A DNA stretch of 64,000 bases from Rhodospirillaceae bacterium (lineage in GTDB: Bacteria; Pseudomonadota; Alphaproteobacteria; GCA-2731375). Both the position numbers and the translations under genes were made by a program. Shown piece after piece: positions 18,744-28,088 of this stretch (position 1 is its first letter; every line of letters starts with the position of its first letter). A model generated the notes under the pieces. It was given only the letters and a program-made list of their open reading frames with translations. It made no database searches and had not been told where the DNA came from. The stretch lies in the NCBI GenBank assembly GCA_018660265.1, contig JABJKS010000031.1, positions 124,001-188,000 of the forward strand, in the 5' to 3' direction.

Positions 18744-20828
18744 CTATGCATGGGTGCCCCCGGACAGGCCTTCGGAAATGCCTTCGGGAGAAATCAAAAT
18801 ATTCAGATAACGATCCACAACGCCCACATGGCCCGGATGAATAACCGTGGTCGTGTCCGCCTGGGTCACCACCGCAGGGCCCACCAGACGTTGGCCGGCG
18901 CGCAGCAATTTGCGGTCATAAATGTTGGCGTTCAAAAAGCCGCCGTCGAAATAGACCCGGTGTTGTTCGACCACCGCGGCTGATGCGTCCGGCCCCTCCA
19001 ACTCAAAATCAGGCAGGCTGATTTTTTCCACCTGGCCGGAACCCACCGCGCGCAGATTGACCAATTCCACCGGTTGTTCCAGGCGGAAGCCGTATAGCCG
19101 TTCATGCGCCTCGCCAAAGCGCGCTTCCAGATCCGCCAGGCCGCCGCCATTACCCAAACTTTCGGGATTGACCTGCAGAGCGAATTCATAGCCCTGGCGG
19201 AAATAGCGTACATCGGCCTGGAATTTGATCTCCTGGACCTGTTCGTCAATGCCTTCTTCCCGCAACCAGCCGCGGGCATCCCGGCCCAGGCGTTCATAAA
19301 TGGCACTTAACTGATTGCCGTCCACGTCGCCGATATTGCGCACGAAGGTTTGTGCGAATTCGTTTTTCACATCGGAATATAAAAAGCCCAGGGCCGATAG
19401 AACGCCCGGCGTCGGTGGCACGATGACCGGATAACAATTGCCCAGAATGGCCATGGCGTTGCCGTGCAGGGGCCCCGCACCGCCAAAGGCAACCAGGGCG
19501 AAGTCACGGGGATCCAGGCCTTTTTGCACACTGACCAGGCGCAGGGCCCCGAACATGTTTTCGTTGACGATATCCAGAATGCCTTGGGCCGCCTGATACA
19601 GATCCAAGCCAAGAGACCGCGCGACTTTGCCCACCGCATCTTCCGCTGCTTTGAGGTCCAGGTTCATCTGGCCATCCAGCAATCGCGGTGGCAGACGCCC
19701 CAGCAACAGGTTGGCATCCGTGACGGTCGGCTGCTCTCCGCCGCGCCCATAACAGGCCGGCCCAGGTGCGGCACCGGCACTTTCCGGGCCCACCCGCAAG
19801 GCACCGGTCATGGGCACATGGGCGATGGAACCGCCGCCCGCGCCGACCGAATGAACCTCAACCGAGGGCACCTTGATAGGGTAATAACCCAGGGAGGTCT
19901 GGCGCGAGATCAAAGGTTCGCCATTCTGGATCAACGAGACATCCGTGGATGTCCCACCCATATCAAACCCCAGGGCGTCATTATAACCGGCCAGCGACGC
20001 CAGGAACGCCGCGCCCGAAACACCACCCGCGGGCCCCGACAGCATGGTATGGACCGGCGATTGCGAGGCGCGCTCCACAGACATCAAGCCGCCATCGGAC
20101 CGGACGATATTTACATGCGGTGAAAACTGAATTGTCTTCAGCTTATCTTCAAAATTCGCCAGATAGCGGCGCATGGCCGGGCCCACATAGGCATTCATGA
20201 CCGTGACCAGGGTGCGTTCGTACTCACGAAATTCCGGTAGAATGTCTGACGACAATGAAATGGGGACGTCGGTTCCGGCTTCCTCAATAATCGTGCGCAG
20301 GCGACGTTCGTGATCTGGGTTGGCGTAGGAATGCAGCAGAGAAACGGTAATGGATTCAACGCCTGCGTCGATTAATTCCCGCACCGCTTGTCGGGCCGCA
20401 ACTTCATCCAGCGGCGTCAGTACCTCGCCATGGGAATTTACCCGTTCGGTGATGCCGCGGGTCAACTCCAGATCCGCCAACGGATCCGGTTTTTCCATGA
20501 TCATCCAACCGGCCAGAGGACCTGGTGTTTGACTGCGGGCGAGGTGGAGGACCTGTTCAAAATCCTTGGTCACCAGCAGGCCGACCTTGGCGCCCTTTTC
20601 CTCCAACACAATATTGGTAGAGACCGTGGTGCCATGCAAAAGAGAATTGATCTCCGACGGGCTGATCCCCGTCTCGGCCACCAATTGGGAAATACCGTTC
20701 ATGATGCCGATGGATTGGTCCTGGGGCGTCGAGGGGGTTTTCAGCAGGCGCAATTCGCTGTTCTGTTCATTGAACAGCAACAAATCGGTGAAAGTTCCAC
20801 CGACATCCACGCCCAACCGACTGCCCAT
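18744..20828 (-). CDS. hyuA: Hydantoinase A / oxoprolinase family protein
   Basis: A 694-residue HyuA-type ATP-binding subunit with the actin/ASKHA nucleotide motif GVDVGGTFTDLLLF at the N-terminus, LLHGTTVSTN, and GFDMGGTSTDVSL in the middle. HyuA and HyuB together catalyse ATP-dependent hydrolysis of cyclic amides such as N-methylhydantoin or 5-oxoproline. It is the first gene of the minus-strand set hyuA-hyuB-flotillin-ATPase-oxidoreductase, with intergenic gaps of 15, 86, 36 and 6 bases. It diverges from a luciferase-like oxidoreductase across a 308-base regulatory gap. Confidence 0.93.
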   Translation of the reverse strand: MGSRLGVDVGGTFTDLLLFNEQNSELRLLKTPSTPQDQSIGIMNGISQLVAETGISPSEINSLLHGTTVSTNIVLEEKGAKVGLLVTKDFEQVLHLARSQTPGPLAGWMIMEKPDPLADLELTRGITERVNSHGEVLTPLDEVAARQAVRELIDAGVESITVSLLHSYANPDHERRLRTIIEEAGTDVPISLSSDILPEFREYERTLVTVMNAYVGPAMRRYLANFEDKLKTIQFSPHVNIVRSDGGLMSVERASQSPVHTMLSGPAGGVSGAAFLASLAGYNDALGFDMGGTSTDVSLIQNGEPLISRQTSLGYYPIKVPSVEVHSVGAGGGSIAHVPMTGALRVGPESAGAAPGPACYGRGGEQPTVTDANLLLGRLPPRLLDGQMNLDLKAAEDAVGKVARSLGLDLYQAAQGILDIVNENMFGALRLVSVQKGLDPRDFALVAFGGAGPLHGNAMAILGNCYPVIVPPTPGVLSALGFLYSDVKNEFAQTFVRNIGDVDGNQLSAIYERLGRDARGWLREEGIDEQVQEIKFQADVRYFRQGYEFALQVNPESLGNGGGLADLEARFGEAHERLYGFRLEQPVELVNLRAVGSGQVEKISLPDFELEGPDASAAVVEQHRVYFDGGFLNANIYDRKLLRAGQRLVGPAVVTQADTTTVIHPGHVGVVDRYLNILISPEGISEGLSGGTHA

Positions 20829-21136
20829 TCCGCCTCCCCATTTCCTACTCCAGACTTTGCAATCGCCTGGGATAAAAGGCCATTTAGCCTAACTCTTACG
20901 ACCCCGCATGTTACCTGCCCATAGGTTCTGGTCAACACGTTCTGACAGGAATCTTTGTTGACCGGCCAATTGGCGCTATCTAAATTGTAAATACCGAAAA
21001 TTACATGGGGCCAATAATTGACCGGCGCATGTCACGCCTCTCAACATATGTAAAATTTCTCTCATATGTGAGACTATGAATTCGTGTTGGTAAGTTGAAT
21101 TTGGCGAAAATCCGGGGAAATTCGGGGAAAATAGTT
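20829..21136. promoter_or_regulatory. Divergent intergenic region with promoter-like and operator-like motifs
   Basis: The gap separates hyuA (minus) from the luciferase-like gene (plus). TTGACC (20958-20963) and TAAATT (20981-20986), spaced 17 bases, resemble a plus-strand promoter. TTGACCGGC recurs 60 bases later at 21018-21026. An inverted repeat, CTCAACATATG (21040-21050) with CATATGTGAG (21063-21072), is a plausible repressor or activator site. No regulator gene is adjacent. Confidence 0.4.
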
Positions 21137-22060
21137 ATGGAAAAAACAGTGTCCATCGGCATTCACGTGCCCAGTGTTTCAACTTCCGGTCTTGAGGACG
21201 GTCAGACCTACGCGGCGTTTTTTCGCGATGTGGAAGCGCACGGCTTCGATGCTATATGGGTTGAGGACCGAATTTTTCATCCCGCACCCATGGCGGATGC
21301 CCTGATGCTGCTTTCGTGGGCGGCGGCGAACACGCAGCGCGTAACGTTGGGCACGGCGGTGATGGTCTTAAATTTGCGCCAGGCACCCGTCGTCGCCCGA
21401 CAGGTTTCCACATTGCAGCATTTATCAGGCGGGCGTGTAGCCTTGGGCGTATCTATTGGCGGTCGGGCGGAAGAATATGCCGCGCTGGATGTTCCCATGA
21501 ACCGGCGTGTTGGCGTATTTCTCGATAGTCTGGCCGCGCTGCGGGGTTTGCTGTCAGGCGAGGCGGTTAGCAGGCAAGGCAGCTTCTTCGCCATGGACAA
21601 TGCTATTGTCCGGCCCGGTGCATCGGTTCCCATTCTGATCGGCGGCTTGGCTGAAGCCGCGATCCGCCGGGCCGGTGAGTTGGGCGATGGCTGGATCATG
21701 GGGCCGTTCGGCACGGTAGAGGATTTTGAACGGGACTGGCAGGTCGCCCGCGCAGGTGCCAAATCAGTGGGCAAGGATCCCGACGACCTGATCGCCGGGC
21801 GTTTGCTGTATGTCGCCGTGGACGATGATCGGGCCAAGGCCCATGCCGATCTAAGCAAATTTCTGCATGGCTATTATGGCCCAGACTTTGATGTGGACAA
21901 GCATGCCATCTTTGGCTCGGCAGAGCATGTGACCGCCCGCCTGCAGGAACAGATCAAGGCCGGAATTACGCATTTGATGCTGGCCGTGCCAACCCTGGAC
22001 CGGGATCATCTTTCCCGGCTGGCAGAAACCGTCATGCCAAGTCTGCGAAACATGGGTTAA
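21137..22060 (+). CDS. Luciferase-like (LLM class) flavin/F420-dependent oxidoreductase
   Basis: A TIM-barrel protein of 307 residues of the bacterial luciferase/F420-dependent oxidoreductase superfamily. Typical features are the N-terminal strand SIGIHVPS, HGFDAIWVEDR, TLGTAVMVLNLRQAPVVARQVSTL and GRVALGVSIGGRAEEY. The ATG at 21137 is preferred over an upstream TTG because GGGGAAA lies six bases before it. These enzymes use FMNH2 or F420 to oxidise or reduce small substrates. It diverges from hyuA, so a role in the hydantoin locus is possible. Confidence 0.9.
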   Translation: MEKTVSIGIHVPSVSTSGLEDGQTYAAFFRDVEAHGFDAIWVEDRIFHPAPMADALMLLSWAAANTQRVTLGTAVMVLNLRQAPVVARQVSTLQHLSGGRVALGVSIGGRAEEYAALDVPMNRRVGVFLDSLAALRGLLSGEAVSRQGSFFAMDNAIVRPGASVPILIGGLAEAAIRRAGELGDGWIMGPFGTVEDFERDWQVARAGAKSVGKDPDDLIAGRLLYVAVDDDRAKAHADLSKFLHGYYGPDFDVDKHAIFGSAEHVTARLQEQIKAGITHLMLAVPTLDRDHLSRLAETVMPSLRNMG

Positions 22061-22158
22061 TGAGACCCGAAGAACGGTTCTTTTGACAAAGCCTTCGTTT
22101 GGGGTACCATCCCGTTTAGTTACGCAGTGTTGAAATTTGAAGGGCGCGGTTGGGGCAT

Positions 22159-22677
22159 ATGGCTGAAGAAACGACGGGGCAGCGGCACAAATTCTGGATT
22201 GGCTTGATCGCTTTGATCATCTTGCTGATTTTCCTGTATTTTTATAAGCCGTTTGAAATCTATCTGCTGGCCCATATCCCTCAGATCCATTTTTCCAATG
22301 TGATTTTCTGGTTCGCCTCCCTGGTCGGCATTGTCGGCTACGTGATCGCGCACTGGCAGAGTTTCCGCAGTCAATTCGGTCGCGATAGCAGCGGTCTGAA
22401 TGTAGAGGTTCTGGTCTTTGACAGCTTGCAGGTCTCTATTTTGGTCGCGGTTATTTTCTGCGCCGGGGGGACTTTGCAATCGGTCGCCATGTTGGGGGAG
22501 CATCTGGTCAATCGCGGTGCCATCGTCGGTTCGGGCTTTGGCGAAAAGCTGTTGGCGATCATCCTGATGGTGATAATGGCTATTCTTTTCTATCTATTGC
22601 ACCACATGGTCCGGGCCTTTCGTGACGGTTGGACCACCCGCCGCCCGCCGGGCGGGCGCTCTTCTTTAGTAGACTAG
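22159..22677 (+). CDS. Hypothetical four-helix membrane protein
   Basis: A 172-residue protein with about four transmembrane helices (near 12-31, 46-65, 86-110 and 125-150) and a basic, Pro-rich C-terminus. No family is recognised. The ATG at 22159 is chosen over an in-frame TTG three codons earlier, because GGGG precedes it closely and the hydrophilic leader MAEETTGQRHK suits a membrane protein. It is followed within 6 bases by the CmcJ-like gene and may be co-transcribed with it. Confidence 0.7.
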   Translation: MAEETTGQRHKFWIGLIALIILLIFLYFYKPFEIYLLAHIPQIHFSNVIFWFASLVGIVGYVIAHWQSFRSQFGRDSSGLNVEVLVFDSLQVSILVAVIFCAGGTLQSVAMLGEHLVNRGAIVGSGFGEKLLAIILMVIMAILFYLLHHMVRAFRDGWTTRRPPGGRSSLVD

Positions 22678-22683
22678 GCCGCC

Positions 22684-23700
22684 ATGGGAACCACATCTGA
22701 CATTGGCGGCGGCGGCAGGTCCGGCGGCGGGGACGGCACCCGCACCGGATCATTTAAATACATGGCCGCATCGGTGCAGACTTCGCTTTACCGCAATGGC
22801 AAGGTGGCGACGCGCCGGAATAAGGATGGCACCGACGCGGGCTGGGACGGTACCGATCTGGAAGTCCGGGACATGCCCGTGCGCGATGCCCGGCGTATGG
22901 TAGCAGCGGCGCAGCCAACGCTTTTTCGCAACGGGTTCGAGGTGCGCCCGAACACCTTGGCAACGCCGGATTTGGATTTTTTGAACCATGATCAGGTGGT
23001 GCGCAACTATTATCCGCAGTGCACGGAGATCGTGAAACAGGCCAGCGGCGCGCGCTTTGTTGCCGCATTCGATCACAACGTACGCTCCGCAGCCGGCAAA
23101 AAAAGCAAGCGGCGGATTGAGGGCGGGCAGGAAGTACAAGGCCCGGCCCACGTTGTTCACGGCGACTACACATTGACCAGCGCGCCGCAGCGGCTGCGCG
23201 ATCTGACCAATCCGCCTGGCGCGAACGATACCCTGGCCACGGTGTTGGCCGAGGGGCAATCGCTGTTGGACGCCGGAGAAATAGAGCGGGTTTTGGATGG
23301 TGGCCGTTATGCGATCATCAATGTATGGCGCAATATTGCGGATGAACCGGTCGTCACCCATCCCTTGGCCCTTTGCGATGCGGTCAGTGTGCGCCCGGAA
23401 GATCTGGTGGTCTTTGAAATCCACTATCATGACCGTATTGGTGAAAACTATTTCGCCAAGCACCGGGACGGGCATCAATGGTATTTCTACCCGGACCTGA
23501 CCCGGGACGAGGCCTTGTTGATAAAGCAGTGGGATTCATCCGGCGAACTGGCGCGCTCCAACGGGGCCCACCCGGACACTGTTACCTCTGAAGTACCTTG
23601 CACCTTTAGCTTCCACAGCGCCTTTGAAGATCCGACCACACCCGAAGATGCGCCGGAGCGTTGGAGCATTGAAGTGCGTTGCATTGCACTTTACGACTAA
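22684..23700 (+). CDS. CmcJ/NvfI family oxidoreductase (hydroxylase/desaturase-like)
   Basis: A 338-residue protein with the hallmarks of the CmcJ/NvfI (asaB-like) family: FDHNVR, an HVVHGDYT segment, AIINVWRNIADEPV, and HYHDRIGENYF followed by WYFYPDLTRDE and FHSAFEDP. Members are linked to oxygenation or desaturation steps in cephamycin, gibberellin and fungal terpenoid pathways and carry conserved histidines that could bind iron. The first ~27 residues are Gly-rich and of low complexity, so the true start may be the later ATG at 22762. It is followed by an SDR after 31 bases. Confidence 0.82.
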   Translation: MGTTSDIGGGGRSGGGDGTRTGSFKYMAASVQTSLYRNGKVATRRNKDGTDAGWDGTDLEVRDMPVRDARRMVAAAQPTLFRNGFEVRPNTLATPDLDFLNHDQVVRNYYPQCTEIVKQASGARFVAAFDHNVRSAAGKKSKRRIEGGQEVQGPAHVVHGDYTLTSAPQRLRDLTNPPGANDTLATVLAEGQSLLDAGEIERVLDGGRYAIINVWRNIADEPVVTHPLALCDAVSVRPEDLVVFEIHYHDRIGENYFAKHRDGHQWYFYPDLTRDEALLIKQWDSSGELARSNGAHPDTVTSEVPCTFSFHSAFEDPTTPEDAPERWSIEVRCIALYD

Positions 23701-23731
23701 TCTCACCTACATTGATGAAAGGCCTAGACCC

Positions 23732-24445
23732 ATGATTGCTCCAGCCGGTCGCGTCATTATGATCTCCGGCGCGAACCGGGGCATTGGGCGCGCTGTCGCC
23801 GAAACCCTCTATGACGCCGGATATAGCCTGAGCCTCGGTGCCCGGGACCCAGGTTCGTTCGCGGACATGATCAAAGGTTGGACACCGGAGCGCGTGCTGA
23901 CCGGACAATATGATGCCGAGGATAAGGAAACCCACCGCAAATGGGTTGCCGATACGGTCGCGCGGTTTGGGCGTATTGATGGTCTGGTGAACAACGCCGG
24001 TGTGGCCGAAAGCCTGTCTGTCGAGGATGACAATGACGAACTGTTGGACCGTATGTGGGCCATCAACGTAAAGGCACCTTTATCCATGACCCGCCTGGCG
24101 CTGCCGTATTTACGCCAATGTGGCGCGGGACGCATTATCAATGTGGCCTCGTTGGCGGGGAAGGCGGTGTTTGACAGCGGCATCGGTTACTCTATGACGA
24201 AATTCGCCGCCGTGGCATTGTCACACGCCAGCCGCCATGCGGGCTGGGAAGACGGTGTCCGCTGTACAGCCCTATGTCCCGGCTATGTTGCCACTGATAT
24301 GACGGCGAACGTGGAAAGCATGACCCACGATCAGATGATCGAACCCGATGACATCGCGGAAGTCGTCTCGACCCTGCTGGCCCTGTCCAATAAAGCATCG
24401 ATCGCCGAACTGGTTATCAACTGCCGCGACGATGTCATGATGTAG
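23732..24445 (+). CDS. Short-chain dehydrogenase/reductase
   Basis: SDR of 237 residues with SGANRGIGRAV (12-22), NNAG (87-90), and the triad Ser140, Tyr153 and Lys157 in GYSMTK. The ATG at 23732 is used because GAAAGG lies about nine bases upstream; a longer reading from 23624 would overlap the previous gene. The neighbouring oxygenase suggests that it reduces or oxidises the hydroxylated product. Confidence 0.9.
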   Translation: MIAPAGRVIMISGANRGIGRAVAETLYDAGYSLSLGARDPGSFADMIKGWTPERVLTGQYDAEDKETHRKWVADTVARFGRIDGLVNNAGVAESLSVEDDNDELLDRMWAINVKAPLSMTRLALPYLRQCGAGRIINVASLAGKAVFDSGIGYSMTKFAAVALSHASRHAGWEDGVRCTALCPGYVATDMTANVESMTHDQMIEPDDIAEVVSTLLALSNKASIAELVINCRDDVMM

Positions 24446-24477
24446 CCGAAACGACAGGGCTAGGTCTGGTGTCACAT

Positions 24478-25476
24478 CTAGGTCGCCGGTTTCAGATGCA
24501 AATCAAAGAAGCGGTGGATTTCATCGTGATACTCCCGGGTCTCGGGTGCCGTTGGGTCGGACATATACTGGGCATGGGATTGCCCCTCCCACATCTGCAA
24601 CACGGCCTCAACGCCTGCGGCGCGCAACTTGCGATGCATGCGCACCGTGTTGGAAAGATACAGATCCCTGGTGCCGGAGGTCAGGATGGCAGGGGGAAAG
24701 CCATGCACATCGCCATAGATGGGTGAGAGAAAAGGATCTTTCAAATCCCGCCCGTCCGCATATAGCAGCGCCGTCGCCCGTATGAAGCCATCCTGGGTGC
24801 CGATGGCATTATCGACAAAGGCGTTGGTAAACAGGCTGTCGCCGATCTTGCTTAGATCCACAGTCGGCGTGCCGGTGGCGATTGCGCCGGGCATGGGCAG
24901 CTGTTCCGCCTTGGCCCGCAATAGGGTGGTATAGGTCAAGCTGCCGCCTGCCGAGGTGCCAAATACACCAATGTTTTCGGGCGCGGCGCGCTTTAGGATT
25001 TCGCGGTAGGCCGTCACCGCATCATCCAGGGCGGCTGGAAAGGGAAAATCTGGTGGCATGCGATAATCCACCGAAATCACCTTGAAGCCCGCAAAGCCGG
25101 CCATCAGGACAGCTTCCCGCGTACCCGATAGACCTGGGTATCTGACCCTGGTGCCACCGTGTAGATGCATCAACAGACGGTCCCTATTGGCGGAAGGGAT
25201 CACGTCGGGTGTGACGGTGAATGCCTCAACGCCATTTATCGATGTCGGCTCTACAGTTACGCCAAGTCGTTTGCATAAGAGGGGCAGCGCGGCGGCGGTT
25301 TTATCCGCCTCTACCTTGACCCGCGCTTTCCATTGCTCCGTTGTTTCGGGCACTCGGATATGGGCCGGATCAAAAGGCCGGCCGATGATGGCCTGCATCT
25401 GCGGACTGACTGTTTCGGGCACGGGAATTATGCGCGCGGGTACGTCGTGGCTGCCATCTGCTCGATTTGTGCTCAT
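24478..25476 (-). CDS. Alpha/beta hydrolase (hormone-sensitive-lipase family esterase)
   Basis: A 332-residue esterase. The oxyanion motif LHGG (105-108), nucleophile Ser175 in FGTSAGGSL, Asp271 in TSGTRDLYLSNT and His301 in EGQSHAQYM form the catalytic set of family IV carboxylesterases. No signal peptide is visible. It is the last gene of a minus-strand group with the CobW GTPase, a small CxxC protein and a polysaccharide deacetylase. Confidence 0.9.
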   Translation of the reverse strand: MSTNRADGSHDVPARIIPVPETVSPQMQAIIGRPFDPAHIRVPETTEQWKARVKVEADKTAAALPLLCKRLGVTVEPTSINGVEAFTVTPDVIPSANRDRLLMHLHGGTRVRYPGLSGTREAVLMAGFAGFKVISVDYRMPPDFPFPAALDDAVTAYREILKRAAPENIGVFGTSAGGSLTYTTLLRAKAEQLPMPGAIATGTPTVDLSKIGDSLFTNAFVDNAIGTQDGFIRATALLYADGRDLKDPFLSPIYGDVHGFPPAILTSGTRDLYLSNTVRMHRKLRAAGVEAVLQMWEGQSHAQYMSDPTAPETREYHDEIHRFFDLHLKPAT

Positions 25477-25508
25477 AACAGGCGTTCTCCTGTGTATGTG
25501 ATTTCAGC

Positions 25509-26561
25509 TCAATTAACCCGTCCTAAAACAACTTCGCCAGGCTGAGCGTTGGGATTGGCAAGTTTGTTAAAGGTGGCCAGAGAGGCTTCTATAACCGCCT
25601 GGTCCATGTCCCGGACAATGAAGATGATGCGGGAATGGCGTTCCGCGCTGGGCCAGGCGGGCAGGTGTGCCGGAGGGTGGACAATATGTTGCACGCCATT
25701 GATCAATACCGGGGTTGGCACGCCGGTGACATTCAACAATCCCTTGATACGCAGGACATTGTCGCCGTGACGATGCAGCAACATGGTCATCCAGATGCCG
25801 AACGCGGTCCAATCCAAAGGTTCGGGATAGGTTAGGGCGAAGGAATGGATTTGGTCCGCATGATCGTGAACCAGGGCATCCTCTCCCGTCTCGGCCGCCA
25901 ACCATTGCTCGATCTCCCGGCTCCGCCCACCATCGTCATACATATCATCGGTCAATAGGGCGGGGGGTTGGATATCGCCCTCAGCCACTTCCAGAATGGC
26001 GGCGGATTTGTTCAGCCGTCGCAGGGAGGTATGCAGTGCGGCAATCTGTTGCGGTTCTGCCAGATCAGTCTTGGTGACGATCAGGCGGTCGGCCATGGCG
26101 ACCTGTTTCACGGATTCGGGGAAGCGCTGCAGCTGCACCCAGCCGTTGACTGCATCTACCGTTGTGATGATGCCGCCCAGGCGGAAATGGTGCTGCAATA
26201 TGGGTTCGGCTAACAAGGTGTAGGCAATGGGGGCCGGATCTGCCAGGCCGGAGGTCTCGATCACCACCCGGCGAAAATAGGGCACCTGGCCGCTTTGCCG
26301 TTGCGAGAGCAGATTTCGCAACGCATCCTGTAGATCGCCCCGAATGGCGCAACAGACACAGCCGTTGTCCAACAACAACGTGCCTTCGGTGACATTCTCA
26401 ACCAATTCATGGTCCAGGCCCACCGCCCCGAATTCATTAATCAGGACAGCCGTGCCCGACAGATCAGGTGCCGCCAGCAGGCCCCGCAGCAAGGTCGTCT
26501 TGCCGCTGCCCAGAAAGCCGGTGATGATGTTGATCGGTGTCTGTTCGGAGAATTCTCCCAT
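25509..26561 (-). CDS. CobW/P47K family GTP-binding metallochaperone
   Basis: A 350-residue G3E-family GTPase. Walker A is GFLGSGKTTLL (15-25), the metal-binding C-x-C-C motif is at 68-71 (GCVCCAIRGDL), and VTKTDLAE provides base recognition. The C-terminal CobW domain ends near residue 340. Family members insert or deliver zinc, cobalt or nickel to client enzymes. It starts 3 bases downstream of the small CxxC protein, a likely functional partner, and the same group encodes a metal-dependent deacetylase that could be a client. Confidence 0.92.
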   Translation of the reverse strand: MGEFSEQTPINIITGFLGSGKTTLLRGLLAAPDLSGTAVLINEFGAVGLDHELVENVTEGTLLLDNGCVCCAIRGDLQDALRNLLSQRQSGQVPYFRRVVIETSGLADPAPIAYTLLAEPILQHHFRLGGIITTVDAVNGWVQLQRFPESVKQVAMADRLIVTKTDLAEPQQIAALHTSLRRLNKSAAILEVAEGDIQPPALLTDDMYDDGGRSREIEQWLAAETGEDALVHDHADQIHSFALTYPEPLDWTAFGIWMTMLLHRHGDNVLRIKGLLNVTGVPTPVLINGVQHIVHPPAHLPAWPSAERHSRIIFIVRDMDQAVIEASLATFNKLANPNAQPGEVVLGRVN

Positions 26562-26564
26562 CGA

Positions 26565-26894
26565 TCAATCGCCCGCCAAACGTTGCAACAGATCCGGGTC
26601 CAGGGGGTCGCATCCGCTTTCCTGGCGGCACAAATCATCCGCCGCGGCCCACATCTCTGACAGGTTGTTGACCAGGGCGGTGCGCCCTGTAGGACCGCGC
26701 AAAACATGGGTGCCCCCTGACCAATCGCCCAGGCGCAGGCCATAATGGTCCAGCACCTTGTTCACCAGGCGGGTGCGCATCTGCCGCTCCCGCGCCCTGG
26801 TATGGGGCTGTTCCCGGGAGGCGAAGGTTTCAGGCGTGGCCGCACTTTCGGTCCAATGACCGCGCCCGCCCAGAACGCCACACAAAGAACACAT
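26565..26894 (-). CDS. Small CxxC-containing protein paired with CobW
   Basis: A 109-residue cytosolic protein beginning MCSLCGVLGGRGHW, so a CxxC pair lies at residues 2 and 5, with a further cysteine near the middle. The ATG at 26894 is chosen because the CxxC pair then sits at the N-terminus; a GTG eight codons upstream is an alternative and neither has a clear ribosome-binding site. It is rich in Arg/Asp/Leu helices and resembles no enzyme I can name. Being 3 bases ahead of a CobW GTPase suggests a metal-linked partner role. Confidence 0.7.
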   Translation of the reverse strand: MCSLCGVLGGRGHWTESAATPETFASREQPHTRARERQMRTRLVNKVLDHYGLRLGDWSGGTHVLRGPTGRTALVNNLSEMWAAADDLCRQESGCDPLDPDLLQRLAGD

Positions 26895-26926
26895 TACTGC
26901 GCACACATTATTTGGCACACATATGT

Positions 26927-27943
26927 TTAGGCCGGTGTCACCTGGCTCGCGCCTTCACGTGGGCAGCGTTGGCGAAAATCATCGGCAATTTCATCAAAGG
27001 TGCAGAACCGGACCCCTGTATGGGACGTGATGTATTCGATGATCCGCTCCAGCATCAACAACACCTGTGGCCGGCCTGATACGTCAGGGTGAATGGTCAT
27101 GGTGAAAACCGCGTAGTCATTTTCCCGATAGACCCAATCGAACTGATCCCGCCACAACTCCTCTATATCCCTGGGGTTCACGAAACCAAAGCTGTTCGGC
27201 GCTGATTTGATGAACATCATGGGTGGCAGGTCATCCAGATACCAGCTGCCGGGAATATCGATCAGGTCCGTTTCCTGGCCGCGTACCAACGGCGTCATCC
27301 ATTCATCCGGGTGCTTGGAATAATCAATGGGCGTCCAGCTGTCACCCACGCGGACATAGAAGGGGTGGAAGTCATTGTTCATCAAAGAATGATCATATTT
27401 GATACCACGCGCCAACAGCAGTTCATTGGTCACCGGGCTGAATTCCCACCACGGTGCCACATAGCCCGTGGGGCGGCGGTCGGCCAAATCCTCGATCAGG
27501 TGGATGCATTTATCCATCACGGCCATTTCCTGTTCCGGGGTCATGGCGATAGGGTTTTCGTGGGAATAGCCGTGCATGCCAATCTCGTGGCCGGCATCGA
27601 CCACCAGTTTGCATTCCTCTGGAAAGGTCTCGATGGAATGGCCGGGGATGAACCAGGTCGTGGGAATGGCATAACGGTCAAACAGATTGACCAGGCGGGG
27701 CACGCCGACCTCACCTGAAAACAGCCCACGGGAAATGTCGCAGGGGCTGTCTTCGCCGCCGTAGGATCCCAACCAACCCGCAACCGCGTCCACATCAACG
27801 CCAAAGGCACAAAGGATTTCCTTTTTGCCCCCGGTGCTGACCTTAGGCCCGGTTCGGCCAATAGCCGCACCCCCGCCCGATGGCGGATTTGGCCGATAGC
27901 GATCACCGGGTCGAATTGGTCTTCCAGAATTAGTCGGGCTCAT
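26927..27943 (-). CDS. Polysaccharide deacetylase family protein (PuuE-like)
   Basis: A 338-residue NodB-fold hydrolase. The metal-binding set is visible as [10 protein letters not shown] and the HxxxH in GMHGYSHEN, followed by [14 protein letters not shown] and late [12 protein letters not shown]. The loop layout resembles the cytoplasmic PuuE allantoinase/peptidoglycan-deacetylase-like group rather than secreted chitin deacetylases, and no signal peptide is seen. The start is an ATG after a low-scoring ribosome site. It leads a four-gene minus-strand group with CobW. A cyclic-amide substrate such as allantoin would fit the hydantoinase genes elsewhere in the window, but this is inference. 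Confidence 0.88.
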   Translation of the reverse strand: MSPTNSGRPIRPGDRYRPNPPSGGGAAIGRTGPKVSTGGKKEILCAFGVDVDAVAGWLGSYGGEDSPCDISRGLFSGEVGVPRLVNLFDRYAIPTTWFIPGHSIETFPEECKLVVDAGHEIGMHGYSHENPIAMTPEQEMAVMDKCIHLIEDLADRRPTGYVAPWWEFSPVTNELLLARGIKYDHSLMNNDFHPFYVRVGDSWTPIDYSKHPDEWMTPLVRGQETDLIDIPGSWYLDDLPPMMFIKSAPNSFGFVNPRDIEELWRDQFDWVYRENDYAVFTMTIHPDVSGRPQVLLMLERIIEYITSHTGVRFCTFDEIADDFRQRCPREGASQVTPA

Positions 27944-28076
27944 GCGTCCCCTCCCACACAGTCAAAATTACGGCTGCCAGTTTTCACTGCCCGCGCCCAT
28001 ACGACAAGAGCAAAGATCAACTTTGCCCTGGATTCTGTCGCAAACCGCTGGTTTTGTCTGTTACAATTCCATTCTC

Positions 28077-28083
28077 AGGAGGG
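28077..28083 (+). promoter_or_regulatory. Strong Shine-Dalgarno for a 32-codon ORF
   Basis: AGGAGGG lies 5 bases before the ATG at 28089. It is one of the best anti-16S matches in the window and is the main reason for calling the very short ORF that follows. Confidence 0.7.
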
Positions 28084-28088
28084 ATTGT

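Noticed and set aside
23624-23731. Upstream extension of the SDR into the CmcJ-like gene
   Set aside because: The overlap with the previous gene and the good ribosome site before 23732 favour the shorter protein.
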